Positions 52,460 through 61,014 of a stretch of 64,000 bases of DNA are shown here, one piece after another. The first letter of the stretch is position 1. The number at the start of each line of letters is the position of its first letter. Made by a program: the position numbers and the translations under genes. The notes beneath the pieces were generated by a model. It did no database searches. It was not told the origin of the DNA and was given only the letters and a program-made list of their open reading frames with translations. This DNA is from Marinihelvus fidelis (GTDB lineage Bacteria; Pseudomonadota; Gammaproteobacteria; Xanthomonadales; SZUA-36): contig NZ_VYXP01000003.1 of NCBI RefSeq assembly GCF_008725655.1, forward strand, positions 124,001 to 188,000. Reading direction: 5' to 3'.

Positions 52460-54445
52460 TCAATCCTTGCCGGTAACGTAATCAAACCGCACGGATGCTT
52501 CGCCCATGACCGGCTCGGCCACGAGCGTCTCGCCCATCAAGGTCACCCACCCCGGTAGCAAAGACACGCGCGTCGGCAAGGGCTGCGTGACCAGTTCATG
52601 CCGCCCCTGGAACACGCCCGCCTGCTCACCGCTGAGTGCACGCTCCACCCAGGCCGCGTTCATGCCGGCCTGGCAACCGGCCAACAGGCCGGGCTGCACC
52701 CGGAACAGGGCCCGGATCGGCGACGGTGACAACGGAACTGGGCGGGCCAGCCCCGACCAGCGGGCGACCAGCCTGCCGCCTTCGAACTCGAGCGGAGACA
52801 CCAGGGCGCCGTCCCAGGTGGCGAGGTCCGCGAAGGTGGTGAAATCACCCTTCCACCGCGCCGTGCATGGCAACGCCCCGGCCAGGTCCCCGGAAGGCGT
52901 AAAGGCCATTTCGCCGGCCAGTTCCAGGTTCCCGGCCACATCCACAGCCATGCGCAGTTGCTGCAACGACGCGTCCACAGAGAACCCGGAAAAACGTACA
53001 TCCAGGGCGCCACTGGGGCGAATCGCCATGTCGACCCGGCCGCCGGGTGCGGATGGACGCAGGGCCGCCACGCGTTCCACCGCCGCCTGGCACTGATCGA
53101 GGCGCTGCTGGCGCTGTGTCCTGCACTGCAGGAGCGCCTGGTCACGCACAACCAGGCAGGCATCCCGGGCTTCCTCCTCGACCGCGATACAGGCCTGCCG
53201 TTCCTGCGCCATGCGTTCATTGCGGCGGTCACGGGCCTGCAGGCATTCCGTGTCCTGTTCCTCCGCCAGGCAGCGGTTATTCAGCGGATTACGCAGGCTG
53301 CAGACCGTGCATTGCCGGGTATCACGCAGCAGCGGGCAGTTCTCATGACTCACGGTGCATTGCTGCTGGGTCGTGCACTCGCTGCTCGCACAACTGAGCT
53401 CATCCGCCGAAGGAGCCTGCATGGCGGCGCTGAAACGTGACGAGCCATCTCCCCTGGGCTGCAGTGATACCGCGATCGACTGGTCTACCAGCGCAGTGCG
53501 CAATGCCGTGGCCAACGCGCTCCGGGCCATGACCATCGAAACGGGAGCGTCGTCGTGGCCCGGGTCGACAAGGCCAGCGGTGGCGGCGCCAAACGCTTGC
53601 TCATAGTCGGTGAAGGCCACGGAGCCGGTGGTGGCGGGCACTACGCGTGGTGGCTGTTCGCGTACCACCCGCACCAGGCATTCCCGGCCAGCATCAACAA
53701 AATACCCCGTCCAGGGCTGCTGCCCCTTGCGGGTGGCGGGTGGCGCCATGGCCGCACCGGCATCCAGTCGCCGAACCCCGGTTGGGTTGCCATCGACAAA
53801 GTCGTAAACCAGCAACAAGCCCTCCTGTGCCCCGGCACCCTCACAGCGGCGCACACCCGCCAGGAAGGCCAGGTCGAGCGCCAGCCGCGTGTTGTCGGGC
53901 TGGACCAGGAGCGCCCCGGCACGCATCACGGGCCATGCCGTCAGTGGCAATGACCGGTCGGCCACCCCTTCAAACGCGCCCGAGAACCGGGCACCAGCTT
54001 CCAGGATACCCAGCGGGGCGAGATCGAACGCCATCCTGTTGCCAGAACCGTGTTCGAGCACGGCACCAGCTGGTGCGCGCACATCCGCCTGCCAGGTGAT
54101 GGCATCATCTTCAAAGCCCAGGAGAATCTCGCCGTTCCATTCACCGGCAGTGAACCAGATCAACTGGTCATGGAAATGCACCCGGGCGGGCGCACTCAAC
54201 TCGCCAGGCAGCACGCGCTCAAGCCAGTCGCTGATGGCGCTGCCGAGCAAAGGGCTGTCAATCGTGATCACCGCATCGATGCGCTCCATGGCCGCGAGCG
54301 CGGCGGCGGCTTCCGCCGTCCGCTCCGCCTGCAACCGGATCGCACGATCGTCCAGCGGAGGTGAAGACAGCGACGCGCAGCCCGCCATGACCGCCAACAA
54401 GACGGCCACGGCGGTACCGCGAATCGCCGGTGTGATTCCTTTCAT
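52460..54445 (-). CDS. Large lipoprotein with Cys-rich central region
   Basis: A 661-residue predicted lipoprotein (lipobox VMAGC) without a recognised family. The first and last thirds are beta-rich (for instance IDAVITIDSPLLGSAISDWL and FEGGRLVARWSGL). Between about 350 and 450 there are twelve Cys in an otherwise polar, partly coiled sequence with spaced patterns such as SSECTTQQQC, ENCPLL, RQCTVCSL and DACLVVRDQALLQC. This suggests several disulfides in the periplasm. It follows the HAAS-type membrane protein gene by 4 bp and the PadR regulator, so the three form one operon. Confidence 0.72.
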   Translation of the reverse strand: MKGITPAIRGTAVAVLLAVMAGCASLSSPPLDDRAIRLQAERTAEAAAALAAMERIDAVITIDSPLLGSAISDWLERVLPGELSAPARVHFHDQLIWFTAGEWNGEILLGFEDDAITWQADVRAPAGAVLEHGSGNRMAFDLAPLGILEAGARFSGAFEGVADRSLPLTAWPVMRAGALLVQPDNTRLALDLAFLAGVRRCEGAGAQEGLLLVYDFVDGNPTGVRRLDAGAAMAPPATRKGQQPWTGYFVDAGRECLVRVVREQPPRVVPATTGSVAFTDYEQAFGAATAGLVDPGHDDAPVSMVMARSALATALRTALVDQSIAVSLQPRGDGSSRFSAAMQAPSADELSCASSECTTQQQCTVSHENCPLLRDTRQCTVCSLRNPLNNRCLAEEQDTECLQARDRRNERMAQERQACIAVEEEARDACLVVRDQALLQCRTQRQQRLDQCQAAVERVAALRPSAPGGRVDMAIRPSGALDVRFSGFSVDASLQQLRMAVDVAGNLELAGEMAFTPSGDLAGALPCTARWKGDFTTFADLATWDGALVSPLEFEGGRLVARWSGLARPVPLSPSPIRALFRVQPGLLAGCQAGMNAAWVERALSGEQAGVFQGRHELVTQPLPTRVSLLPGWVTLMGETLVAEPVMGEASVRFDYVTGKD

Positions 54446-54449
54446 GACC

Positions 54450-55415
54450 CTACCCCACGGTCATCGCATCCTGCGAAGACCTTGCATCCGTTCGCCGCAA
54501 GTATGCACGAATCGCGACCCACGCATCCCAGGCAATGAAGCCGGCGACAACCAGCAGCGCGATCCTCAGCGTCCGCTCCGCCCACGATTCGGCCAGCACC
54601 GCCGGTGCACCCGACACGATCAGCAGGTCCGGCACGCTGGCCAGGTAGAGCACCAGGCCCAGCATGACCAGGCTGGTCCCCGCCTCGATCACCAGCGTCC
54701 AGCGCTGCCAGACGCCGCGCGACAGCACCAGCAGGTGCAGCAGGAAGGCCAGGCCGAAGACGATATTCAGCGGCCAGTACAGCGGTGCCCAGGCATCGGC
54801 CAGTGAGAAACTGAAGGTCCCGGCCGGGATCCAGCTATCCAGCCTGACGACCCCGTTCCACCACAACAGGAAAAACCCTTCGCTCACCAGGTTGGTCAGC
54901 AGGTCGCCACGATTGACGGGACTGACACTGCCATCGAGCAGTGACGAGGCCTTCCAGCGGTCGTACCACTTCAGTCGCTCACCGGAATACTCCAGCGCAA
55001 TGAACGCCACTGTCACCCATACCGCCACCCAGAAGGCCAGGCTCACGGACTGGCTGATGACGCCCAGTGGGCCGGTACGCCAACCCGTGGTCACGCCGAT
55101 GACCAGCATCACCACCACCTGGATCGCCAGCGCCGCGACCACCGCGAAACGCAGCGTCCGCCACCAGTCCGGGTACAGCGTCGGGCCAATCAGGTACCGT
55201 TGCGGCTGGTAGCCACGCGCGACCCGTAACGGGTGACCAAAGCCCTGCAGTACTGACTCGACCTCGGCACGCGACAATGACCGGTCGCTGGATTCGGCCA
55301 GGCCTTCGAGTTCGCCGTCGATGGCGTCCCGTAAATCGGCCAGCACGGCGTCACGGTCCTCGGGGCGCAGGTGGCGCGCCACCGCATGCAGGTAGTTTTC
55401 AACCAGGTTGCTCAT
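54450..55415 (-). CDS. HAAS-domain membrane protein (DUF1700-like)
   Basis: A 321-residue protein. The N-terminal about 75 residues form a HAAS-type helical domain (NYLHAVARHLRPEDRDAVLADL, AEVESVLQGFGHPLRVARGY), followed by about five to six membrane helices (FAVVAALAIQVVVMLVIGV, LAFWVAVWVTVAFIAL, then three near the end). HAAS proteins are commonly encoded next to PadR regulators. Its ATG overlaps the PadR stop (ATGA). Role unknown, probably an envelope-stress or transport-linked accessory. Confidence 0.82.
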   Translation of the reverse strand: MSNLVENYLHAVARHLRPEDRDAVLADLRDAIDGELEGLAESSDRSLSRAEVESVLQGFGHPLRVARGYQPQRYLIGPTLYPDWWRTLRFAVVAALAIQVVVMLVIGVTTGWRTGPLGVISQSVSLAFWVAVWVTVAFIALEYSGERLKWYDRWKASSLLDGSVSPVNRGDLLTNLVSEGFFLLWWNGVVRLDSWIPAGTFSFSLADAWAPLYWPLNIVFGLAFLLHLLVLSRGVWQRWTLVIEAGTSLVMLGLVLYLASVPDLLIVSGAPAVLAESWAERTLRIALLVVAGFIAWDAWVAIRAYLRRTDARSSQDAMTVG

Positions 55416-55747
55416 GGTATGTCTCCCGTCAGTGCACGCAGGCTGGCATCAATGGCCGCCCAGTCCTGCGACAGTTGTTCAAACACGATCCGGCCCTCGT
55501 CCGACAGCCGGTAAAAGCGCTTGCGGCGCTTGTTCTCAACCCGCCACTCACTGGCCAGAAGCCCCTGTTGTTCCAGGCGCCGGACCAATGGGTACAGCGT
55601 GCCCTCCTCCACCGACAATCCCTGGTCGGCCAGCGCCTTACGCAGTGAGTAACCGTAATGCTCACGGCGCAGCTGCCCCAGAACGGCCAGGACGATGGCG
55701 CCCCGGCGCATCTCGGATCGCAATGTTTCCAGGTAATCGTTTGGCAA
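55412..55747 (-). CDS. PadR family transcriptional regulator
   Basis: A 111-residue PadR winged-helix protein: RRGAIVLAVLGQLRREHYGYSL, the EEGTLYPLVRRLEQQGLL recognition helix and wing, and RRKRFYRLSDEG. The TTG start at 55747 is preferred because GAGGAG sits 6 nt before it and the family begins there; a GTG at 55813 would add 22 odd residues. An operator-like dyad about 65 bp upstream suggests autoregulation. It heads the operon with the HAAS membrane protein and the Cys-rich lipoprotein. Confidence 0.88.
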   Translation of the reverse strand: MPNDYLETLRSEMRRGAIVLAVLGQLRREHYGYSLRKALADQGLSVEEGTLYPLVRRLEQQGLLASEWRVENKRRKRFYRLSDEGRIVFEQLSQDWAAIDASLRALTGDIP

Positions 55748-55813
55748 AACGGGCTCCTCGGTCGGGCCATCGTGACTCACCACAACTACTGTGAGACACA
55801 TCATGTATGCCAC

Positions 55814-55834
55814 ATACTATGTTACACACAGTAT
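55814..55834. promoter_or_regulatory. Candidate PadR operator (dyad ATACT...AGTAT)
   Basis: A 21-bp imperfect palindrome: ATACT-n-TGT-n3-ACA-n-AGTAT, eight matched positions per half. It lies in the divergent region between the PadR operon and the secreted tandem-domain gene and could control either. Confidence 0.5.
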
Positions 55835-55869
55835 TATTGCAAGCGACCAGCGCCCTGCGGGTCGGCCAA

Positions 55870-55898
55870 CTGTCAAAATCGCGCATATCTCATATACT
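55870..55898 (+). promoter_or_regulatory. Candidate promoter for the secreted tandem-domain protein gene
   Basis: CTGTCA (55870-55875), 17-bp spacer, TATACT (55893-55898); start codon 51 bp after the -10. AAGAGGA before the ATG is a good ribosome site. Confidence 0.5.
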
Positions 55899-55948
55899 TG
55901 GGGCATCACCCGGCCTCGTGACCGGAACCAAGAAAAGAGGATCTCACC

Positions 55949-57172
55949 ATGTCGAAGCACAGCTTGACCCGGCGGTTACTGCTTCCCGCACTGATCACCC
56001 CGGCGCTCGCCATGCCGCTGGCGGCGCTTGCGGACGTGGAAAACATCACCCGCGCCTTCTCAGGCATCTGGGACCAGCCCGACCAGGAGAGCCAGGGCCT
56101 GGTACTGCAGATTTCCGCTGACGAGGGGGATGAAAAAACCGGCGTTGCTTACTGGTTTACCTATGGTGATGACCTGGCCAGTTCCTGGTATGTCGGCGTT
56201 GGCCCCGTAGCCGACGGCCTGGTTGACATGACGCTGTATCGCGCCGACGGCGCGGGCTTCCTTGAGGCCGCCGGCAGCGGCTCCGCCAGCGTTGAAGCCG
56301 TCGGCAGCCTGGCAATGCGTTTCCAGAACTGCAACCAGGGCACCGCGAGTTTCGACACGCCCGACAATGTGCTGGGCAGTGGCGAATTCAGGATCAAGCG
56401 CCTGACTTCGGTCATGGGCATGCGCTGCAGCGGCGGCATCTCCGATGACACGCCGCCAGGCACCCGCCCCACCCGGCTCGAGGTCGAACTTGTCGCCGCG
56501 CGTGATGATGTCACCGGCAAGGGCAAGGCGACCTTCTGGGAACGCGCGGACCGTTCCGATTTCATGGTCCAGGCCAACGGCGGCATGGCCGACGGTCTCT
56601 ACGCCCTGATGGTCTGCGGCGACCATCGTGGTGATGTCGAAATCGTTGATGGCGGCGGCACGCTGGCGTTCCGCAGCCCCGGCATCGACGCCAAGCCCTT
56701 GCTGGACTTTGACCCGCGGGACTGCCTGATCGAACTGGTCGATGACACCGGCGTGGCCCTGACATCGGGCGATGCCGTACTGGCGGAGAAGGCGCGCGGC
56801 AACAACGGTGGCGGCCAGGGTGGCAACAACGGCCAGGGCGGCGGCAATGATGACGCCGACGTGTCGTTTACACCCACCGGCCTGGTCCCGGGCGCCAAGG
56901 GCAATGCCAGCCTGGCCTCCGACGAGACGTCGACCACCTTCACCGTGCATGTCATGAAGGTGCCCGCCGGTGATTACGACGTGGTCGTTGGCGGAACCAC
57001 CGAAGGCGTGCTCACCGTCGAAGACGGCCCGGGCCAGCTTAAGGGCACGCTGCGGTTCTCAGACCCTGCAGCGGATGATGGGGAACCACTCGACTTCGAC
57101 CCCAGCGGCCAGCTGATCGAGATTTACAACGCTGATGGCGTGATCCTGGAAGGCTTGTTCCCGGACGCGTAA
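55949..57172 (+). CDS. Exported protein with duplicated C-terminal domain joined by a Gly/Asn linker
   Basis: A 407-residue exported protein (signal peptide about 1-29, ALAMPLAALAD). After a beta-rich N-terminal domain (about 35-160; FSGIWDQPDQESQGLVLQI) two related segments follow, about 185-270 and 310-405. Both have a G-x-A start, a G-x-Y-x-V/L-x-V/M strand, and end with matching DFDPRDCLIELVDDTGVAL and DFDPSGQLIEIYNADGVIL. A Gly/Asn/Gln-rich linker joins them. No family recognised; a secreted or surface beta-protein is likely. Divergent from the PadR operon and with its own promoter. Confidence 0.75.
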   Translation: MSKHSLTRRLLLPALITPALAMPLAALADVENITRAFSGIWDQPDQESQGLVLQISADEGDEKTGVAYWFTYGDDLASSWYVGVGPVADGLVDMTLYRADGAGFLEAAGSGSASVEAVGSLAMRFQNCNQGTASFDTPDNVLGSGEFRIKRLTSVMGMRCSGGISDDTPPGTRPTRLEVELVAARDDVTGKGKATFWERADRSDFMVQANGGMADGLYALMVCGDHRGDVEIVDGGGTLAFRSPGIDAKPLLDFDPRDCLIELVDDTGVALTSGDAVLAEKARGNNGGGQGGNNGQGGGNDDADVSFTPTGLVPGAKGNASLASDETSTTFTVHVMKVPAGDYDVVVGGTTEGVLTVEDGPGQLKGTLRFSDPAADDGEPLDFDPSGQLIEIYNADGVILEGLFPDA

Positions 57173-57187
57173 CCGCCCGGGAAACAT

Positions 57188-58063
57188 TCAGAGGCTGTCG
57201 TACGGCACCTCGAAGGTATCACCCTGCCGCAGCAGGCCGCTCTGCAGGCCGCGGTTGAACCAGCGCATACGCTGCTCTGATGTGCCGTGCGTGAACGCGT
57301 GAGGCACGATCCGCCCCTGGGTCCTGGACTGGATGGCGTCGTCGCCAATCTGGTTGGCGGCGCGCATGGCCTCCTCGATATCGCCACGCTCAAGGTATTC
57401 GCTGTTGTGATTGGCCCACACGCCGGCCAGGTAGTCAGCCTGCAACTCCAGCCGCACCGAGTACTGATTGTAATCCGGCTGGCCACGGCGCCGCGCCACC
57501 TGCTCTGAAATACCCAGCAGGTTCTGCACGTGATGACCCACTTCGTGGGCGATGACATAGGCCTGGGCGAAATCCCCGGGGGCCTGGAACTCGCGCTCGA
57601 GTTCGTCGTAGAAGCTCAGGTCGATATAGACCTTGCGGTCCGCCGGGCAGTAGAACGGGCCCATGCGCGCGTCGCCGGTGCCGCAGGCCGTCGGGTACTG
57701 GCCGGTATAGACCACCAGTTCCGGCGGTACATAGTTGCCCAGGTTTTCCGCCTGGAACTGCCGGCTCCAGACATCCTCGGTATCGGCCAGCACCACGGTG
57801 ACGAAATCGAAACGTTCCTGCTCGGCCGCGGTGGGCTGGTAATCGACCTCGCGCACCTGGTCGCCACCCATCATCGACGCGGGATCGAAAAGCCCCAATT
57901 GCCAGCCAATAAAGCCGACCACCACCAGCACCAGGATGCCCTTGAAGCCGAACTTGCGGCCCACCAGGTTCAGAATCATGCCGCCCGCAGCCGTACGCGC
58001 GACGACTTTCTTGCCGCGCGCGTCCTCGACATTGGTGCTTTGCCTGCGTCCTTTCCACCGCAT
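57188..58063 (-). CDS. Neutral zinc metallopeptidase (YpfJ/KPN_02809 family)
   Basis: A 291-residue membrane-anchored protease: a basic N-terminus, one helix (about 40-58, GILVLVVVGFIGWQLGLF), then the YpfJ-type domain with YCPADRKVYIDLSFYDEL, the zinc site AHEVGHHVQ (about 170-178) and LELQADYLAGVWA with the third ligand. Widely conserved; substrate unknown. Convergent with the tandem-domain protein gene with 15 bp between stops. Confidence 0.9.
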   Translation of the reverse strand: MRWKGRRQSTNVEDARGKKVVARTAAGGMILNLVGRKFGFKGILVLVVVGFIGWQLGLFDPASMMGGDQVREVDYQPTAAEQERFDFVTVVLADTEDVWSRQFQAENLGNYVPPELVVYTGQYPTACGTGDARMGPFYCPADRKVYIDLSFYDELEREFQAPGDFAQAYVIAHEVGHHVQNLLGISEQVARRRGQPDYNQYSVRLELQADYLAGVWANHNSEYLERGDIEEAMRAANQIGDDAIQSRTQGRIVPHAFTHGTSEQRMRWFNRGLQSGLLRQGDTFEVPYDSL

Positions 58064-58111
58064 GGATGATCCCCCGTTTGACCGTTTGCATTCGCCCGCC
58101 AGGGCGTACCG

Positions 58112-58993
58112 TTACTCCCCGCCCAGGTCGCGCACCAGCGTGCGCGTCATGCGCTCGGTGGAAATGAAGCCCCAGTTGTAGTCGTCGTGGTAATCCGCCA
58201 GCGGATTGGCAGCGACGATTTCATCAGCGGACTGGCCGTCGTCAACCAGCGCCTTCACCCGGGCACGCGCGTCGACCAGCATGTCATGGTCACGCTGAAG
58301 ATCCGCCCGCGTGGCCAGCGGCCCGTGGCCGGGAATCACTTTCGACGTGTCATCCAACCGCTCGATCAACGCCTGCTGCGCGGCGATGTAACCCGACACC
58401 GTGCCGCCGTTGTCCAGGTCGATGAACGGGAACAGCCCGTGGAAAAACACGTCGCCGGTGTGCAGCACGTTCACTTCCGGAAAGAAAATGGCCGCGTCAC
58501 CGTCGGTGTGCGCCAGCGGCAGGTGAAACACCTGCGCCTCCAGGCCGTTCAGGTAGAACGTCACGCCATCGGCAAACGTCACCACCGGCAGGCCGCCTTC
58601 ACCGCCCGCGCCGGAGGGGTCTTCGAGCAAGCGTTTACGGATATTCTCGTGCGCGAACACCACGGTGCCGCTCTCGGCGAAGTGCGCGTTGCCGCCGACG
58701 TGGTCGCCATGGACGTGGGTGTTAACCAGGAAATTGACCGGCCGGCCCGCGGCTTCATCCACGAACGCCTTCAACGCCGGCGCCAGCGGCGCCAGGCCGT
58801 CGTCAATGAGGGCCACGTAGTCCTCGCCTGCCAGCAACGCCATGTTGCCGCCAGCGAAGCCGTCCGCGCCCTCGATCATCGTGATGCCGGGCACCACTTC
58901 CGTGGCCTTGAACGTGGTCGCAAATTCCTGGGCCTGGACGACGGGCGTCATGGCCAGGGCAATCAGCAGTAGCAGGGTTTGGGGTTTCAGCAT
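58112..58993 (-). CDS. Exported metallo-beta-lactamase-fold hydrolase
   Basis: A 293-residue protein with a signal peptide (LLLIALAMTPVVQA) and an MBL fold. The metal site NTHVHGDHVGGNAHF (about 91-105) and the later LAHTDGDAAI and VIPGHGPLATR supply ligands. Subclass-B2-like secreted quinoprotein-relay (SoxH-like) members look similar. Likely hydrolyses an ester, thioester or lactam in the periplasm; substrate unknown. Confidence 0.85.
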   Translation of the reverse strand: MLKPQTLLLLIALAMTPVVQAQEFATTFKATEVVPGITMIEGADGFAGGNMALLAGEDYVALIDDGLAPLAPALKAFVDEAAGRPVNFLVNTHVHGDHVGGNAHFAESGTVVFAHENIRKRLLEDPSGAGGEGGLPVVTFADGVTFYLNGLEAQVFHLPLAHTDGDAAIFFPEVNVLHTGDVFFHGLFPFIDLDNGGTVSGYIAAQQALIERLDDTSKVIPGHGPLATRADLQRDHDMLVDARARVKALVDDGQSADEIVAANPLADYHDDYNWGFISTERMTRTLVRDLGGE

Positions 58994-59048
58994 CGTGACA
59001 GACCGGTCAGTTCAGACGAGCGCAAACCTTACACCATTGGCTGCGGAT

Positions 59049-59603
59049 TTACTGTTGACAGGTCTCGGACGGAATCATGAACCGCGGACCTTGCGTAGTT
59101 TCGCCCGTGTTCTTGGTGATCGTGTACTCAATATCCACCTCAAGGAAGTTCAGCGTGAATGTCTCGGTAGGCACTGAATCATCGGAACCGCTCACTGCAT
59201 AGTCCGAGACGAACACATCCCGCATATCGAACTTGTAATACTCCATTGGGCCTTCGGCCGTTTCGTTCGTCAGGATCAGGGTGGCGTCCGGAAGGAGATC
59301 ACCCACCGCGACGGCACGAACGATGGGTACAGAACTGACCCCCATCAGCTTGTTCATCTCCAGTGTCGCCATCTTGCACGGGGCGGTAGACCTTCCGGTC
59401 TTCTTCGAGCCTACATCGACGGGTTTCGCGACACCCCAACTCCATGTAAGAACCTCGATATGATCCTTGTAGACCTTGTGCTGCGACTCACCCTTGATAT
59501 CGCCGAGCTTGAGATAGGCGGCCGCATCGGCATCGACGGGCAAGCTGGCACCTGCGGCGACAATGGCGGCGGTGGCGATGGTACGACGGGCAGTATTCGA
59601 CAT
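59049..59603 (-). CDS. Hcp-like protein with a Sec signal peptide
   Basis: A 184-residue protein of the Hcp (type VI tube) family: AAYLKLGDIKGES at the mature N-terminus, DHIEVLTWSWGV, MATLEMNKLMG, and the C-terminal ETFTLNFLEVDIEYT. Unlike tube-forming Hcp it has an N-terminal signal peptide (about 1-37, RRTIATAAIVAAGASLPVDADA), so it should be exported through Sec. GGGGA precedes the ATG at 59603 by a normal distance. No type VI sheath, baseplate or ClpV gene is in the window. Divergent from the TPR-methyltransferase gene. Confidence 0.8.
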   Translation of the reverse strand: MSNTARRTIATAAIVAAGASLPVDADAAAYLKLGDIKGESQHKVYKDHIEVLTWSWGVAKPVDVGSKKTGRSTAPCKMATLEMNKLMGVSSVPIVRAVAVGDLLPDATLILTNETAEGPMEYYKFDMRDVFVSDYAVSGSDDSVPTETFTLNFLEVDIEYTITKNTGETTQGPRFMIPSETCQQ

Positions 59604-59691
59604 TTCGGCTTCCCCTGTGAGACCGGCCAATCCGGTCTATGCTTCCCTTTCAGATTAGCAGCGGATTCAGAAACTTCCACACGGGGACGAC

Positions 59692-61014
59692 ATGAACATC
59701 GCGATTGAAGACGCCATACGACTGCACCAGCAAAGCCATCTGGAAGAAGCGGAGCGCGCCTATGCCAAGATGCTGGAGACCGATGATCGCAATGTTGACG
59801 CGCTGCATTACCTGGGCGTGCTCAGGCACCAGCGTGGCGCCAGCCAGGAAGCCATCGACCTGGTTGGCCGCGCCCTGGCGCTGAATCCGCATTACATCGA
59901 CGCCCACGTTAACCTGGGCAACATACATCGTGAGACGGGCAATGATGAAGCCGCACGGGACTGTTACGCCAGGGCGCTTGAACTCGACCCCAATCACGCC
60001 GGCGCCCTGGGCAATCTCGGCACGGTGCTGAACACGGGCGGTGACCTTCGGGAGGCCTATGCCGCCGGCAGGCGGGCCGTGGAACTGGACCCGGATGCCG
60101 CCGGACACTGGGTGAACCTGGGCAGCACCCTGCTCAACGGTGGGCAATTGACGGCGGCGATGGACTGTTTCCGGGCTGCGATTGAACGTTCACCTCATTT
60201 GACCGGCGCCTATATTGGCCTTTGCCGGGCCCTGTACACACTGGAATGTCGAGAGGGGTATTCCATCAAGCACCGCAAGGAACTCGCCGACGTTTACAGG
60301 CGCTGGCTAGCCGAACACCCGGACAGCAGCTTCGCTGGATTTATGTTGGCCGCCTGTGAAGGTCAGGACGACCTGGAGCGCTGCCCGGACGAGTTCGTTC
60401 GCGCCTCGTTTGACGATTTCGCGCGCCACTTCGAACGCAAACTCGAAAAACTTGAGTACTGCGTGCCATCACTCATAGAGGGCGCCCTCCGCGAGACCAC
60501 GGGGCCAAAGCGCTATTCGCGCATCCTGGATGCCGGTTGCGGGACGGGGCTCTGCGCGCCGTTCCTGCGGGAATGGGGCGACCACCTGGTGGGTGTCGAC
60601 CTGTCTTCGGGCATGCTGGCGGAGGCCGCACGACGCCAGGTCTATGACCAGCTGCTTGAGGACGAACTGACCCGCTACCTTGAATCGGGACCGGCGCCAT
60701 TCGACCTGGTGGTCTGCGCGGACACGCTGTGCTACTTCGGCGACCTTCACCGGATCATCCAGGCACTGGGAAGCGTACTGGCACCGGGAGGGCGGCTACT
60801 GTTTACGGTTGAACGCTCGGAACACCAGGGCCCGGCCGGTGAACGGGTGCTCTCAAGTGGCCGCTTCGCCCATCGCGAGGACCACGTCCTGCAGTGCCTC
60901 GACAAAGCGGGCCTGCACCCGGTCCAGGCCCGCCCTGACCGCCTTCGAAACGAAGGCGGTCAACCCGTCATGGGACTGCTCGTCGACGCCTACCCCAGCC
61001 AGAAGCTGAAGTAG
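59692..61014 (+). CDS. TPR protein fused to a class I SAM-dependent methyltransferase
   Basis: A 440-residue cytoplasmic protein. Residues 1-175 hold about five TPR units (for example NVDALHYLGVLRHQRGASQEA and HYIDAHVNLGNIHRETGND). After a linker, a class I methyltransferase domain (about 265-430) shows the SAM motif ILDAGCGTGLCAPFL, the acidic strand end VGVDLSSGML and FDLVVCADTLCYFGDL. The TPR part may pick the protein substrate. The 3' end overlaps the convergent symporter gene by 25 bp. Confidence 0.85.
   Translation: MNIAIEDAIRLHQQSHLEEAERAYAKMLETDDRNVDALHYLGVLRHQRGASQEAIDLVGRALALNPHYIDAHVNLGNIHRETGNDEAARDCYARALELDPNHAGALGNLGTVLNTGGDLREAYAAGRRAVELDPDAAGHWVNLGSTLLNGGQLTAAMDCFRAAIERSPHLTGAYIGLCRALYTLECREGYSIKHRKELADVYRRWLAEHPDSSFAGFMLAACEGQDDLERCPDEFVRASFDDFARHFERKLEKLEYCVPSLIEGALRETTGPKRYSRILDAGCGTGLCAPFLREWGDHLVGVDLSSGMLAEAARRQVYDQLLEDELTRYLESGPAPFDLVVCADTLCYFGDLHRIIQALGSVLAPGGRLLFTVERSEHQGPAGERVLSSGRFAHREDHVLQCLDKAGLHPVQARPDRLRNEGGQPVMGLLVDAYPSQKLK

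Noticed and set aside
59049-59603. Canonical type VI Hcp tube protein
   Set aside because: A clear signal peptide before the Hcp fold and no type VI genes nearby argue for a different, exported role.
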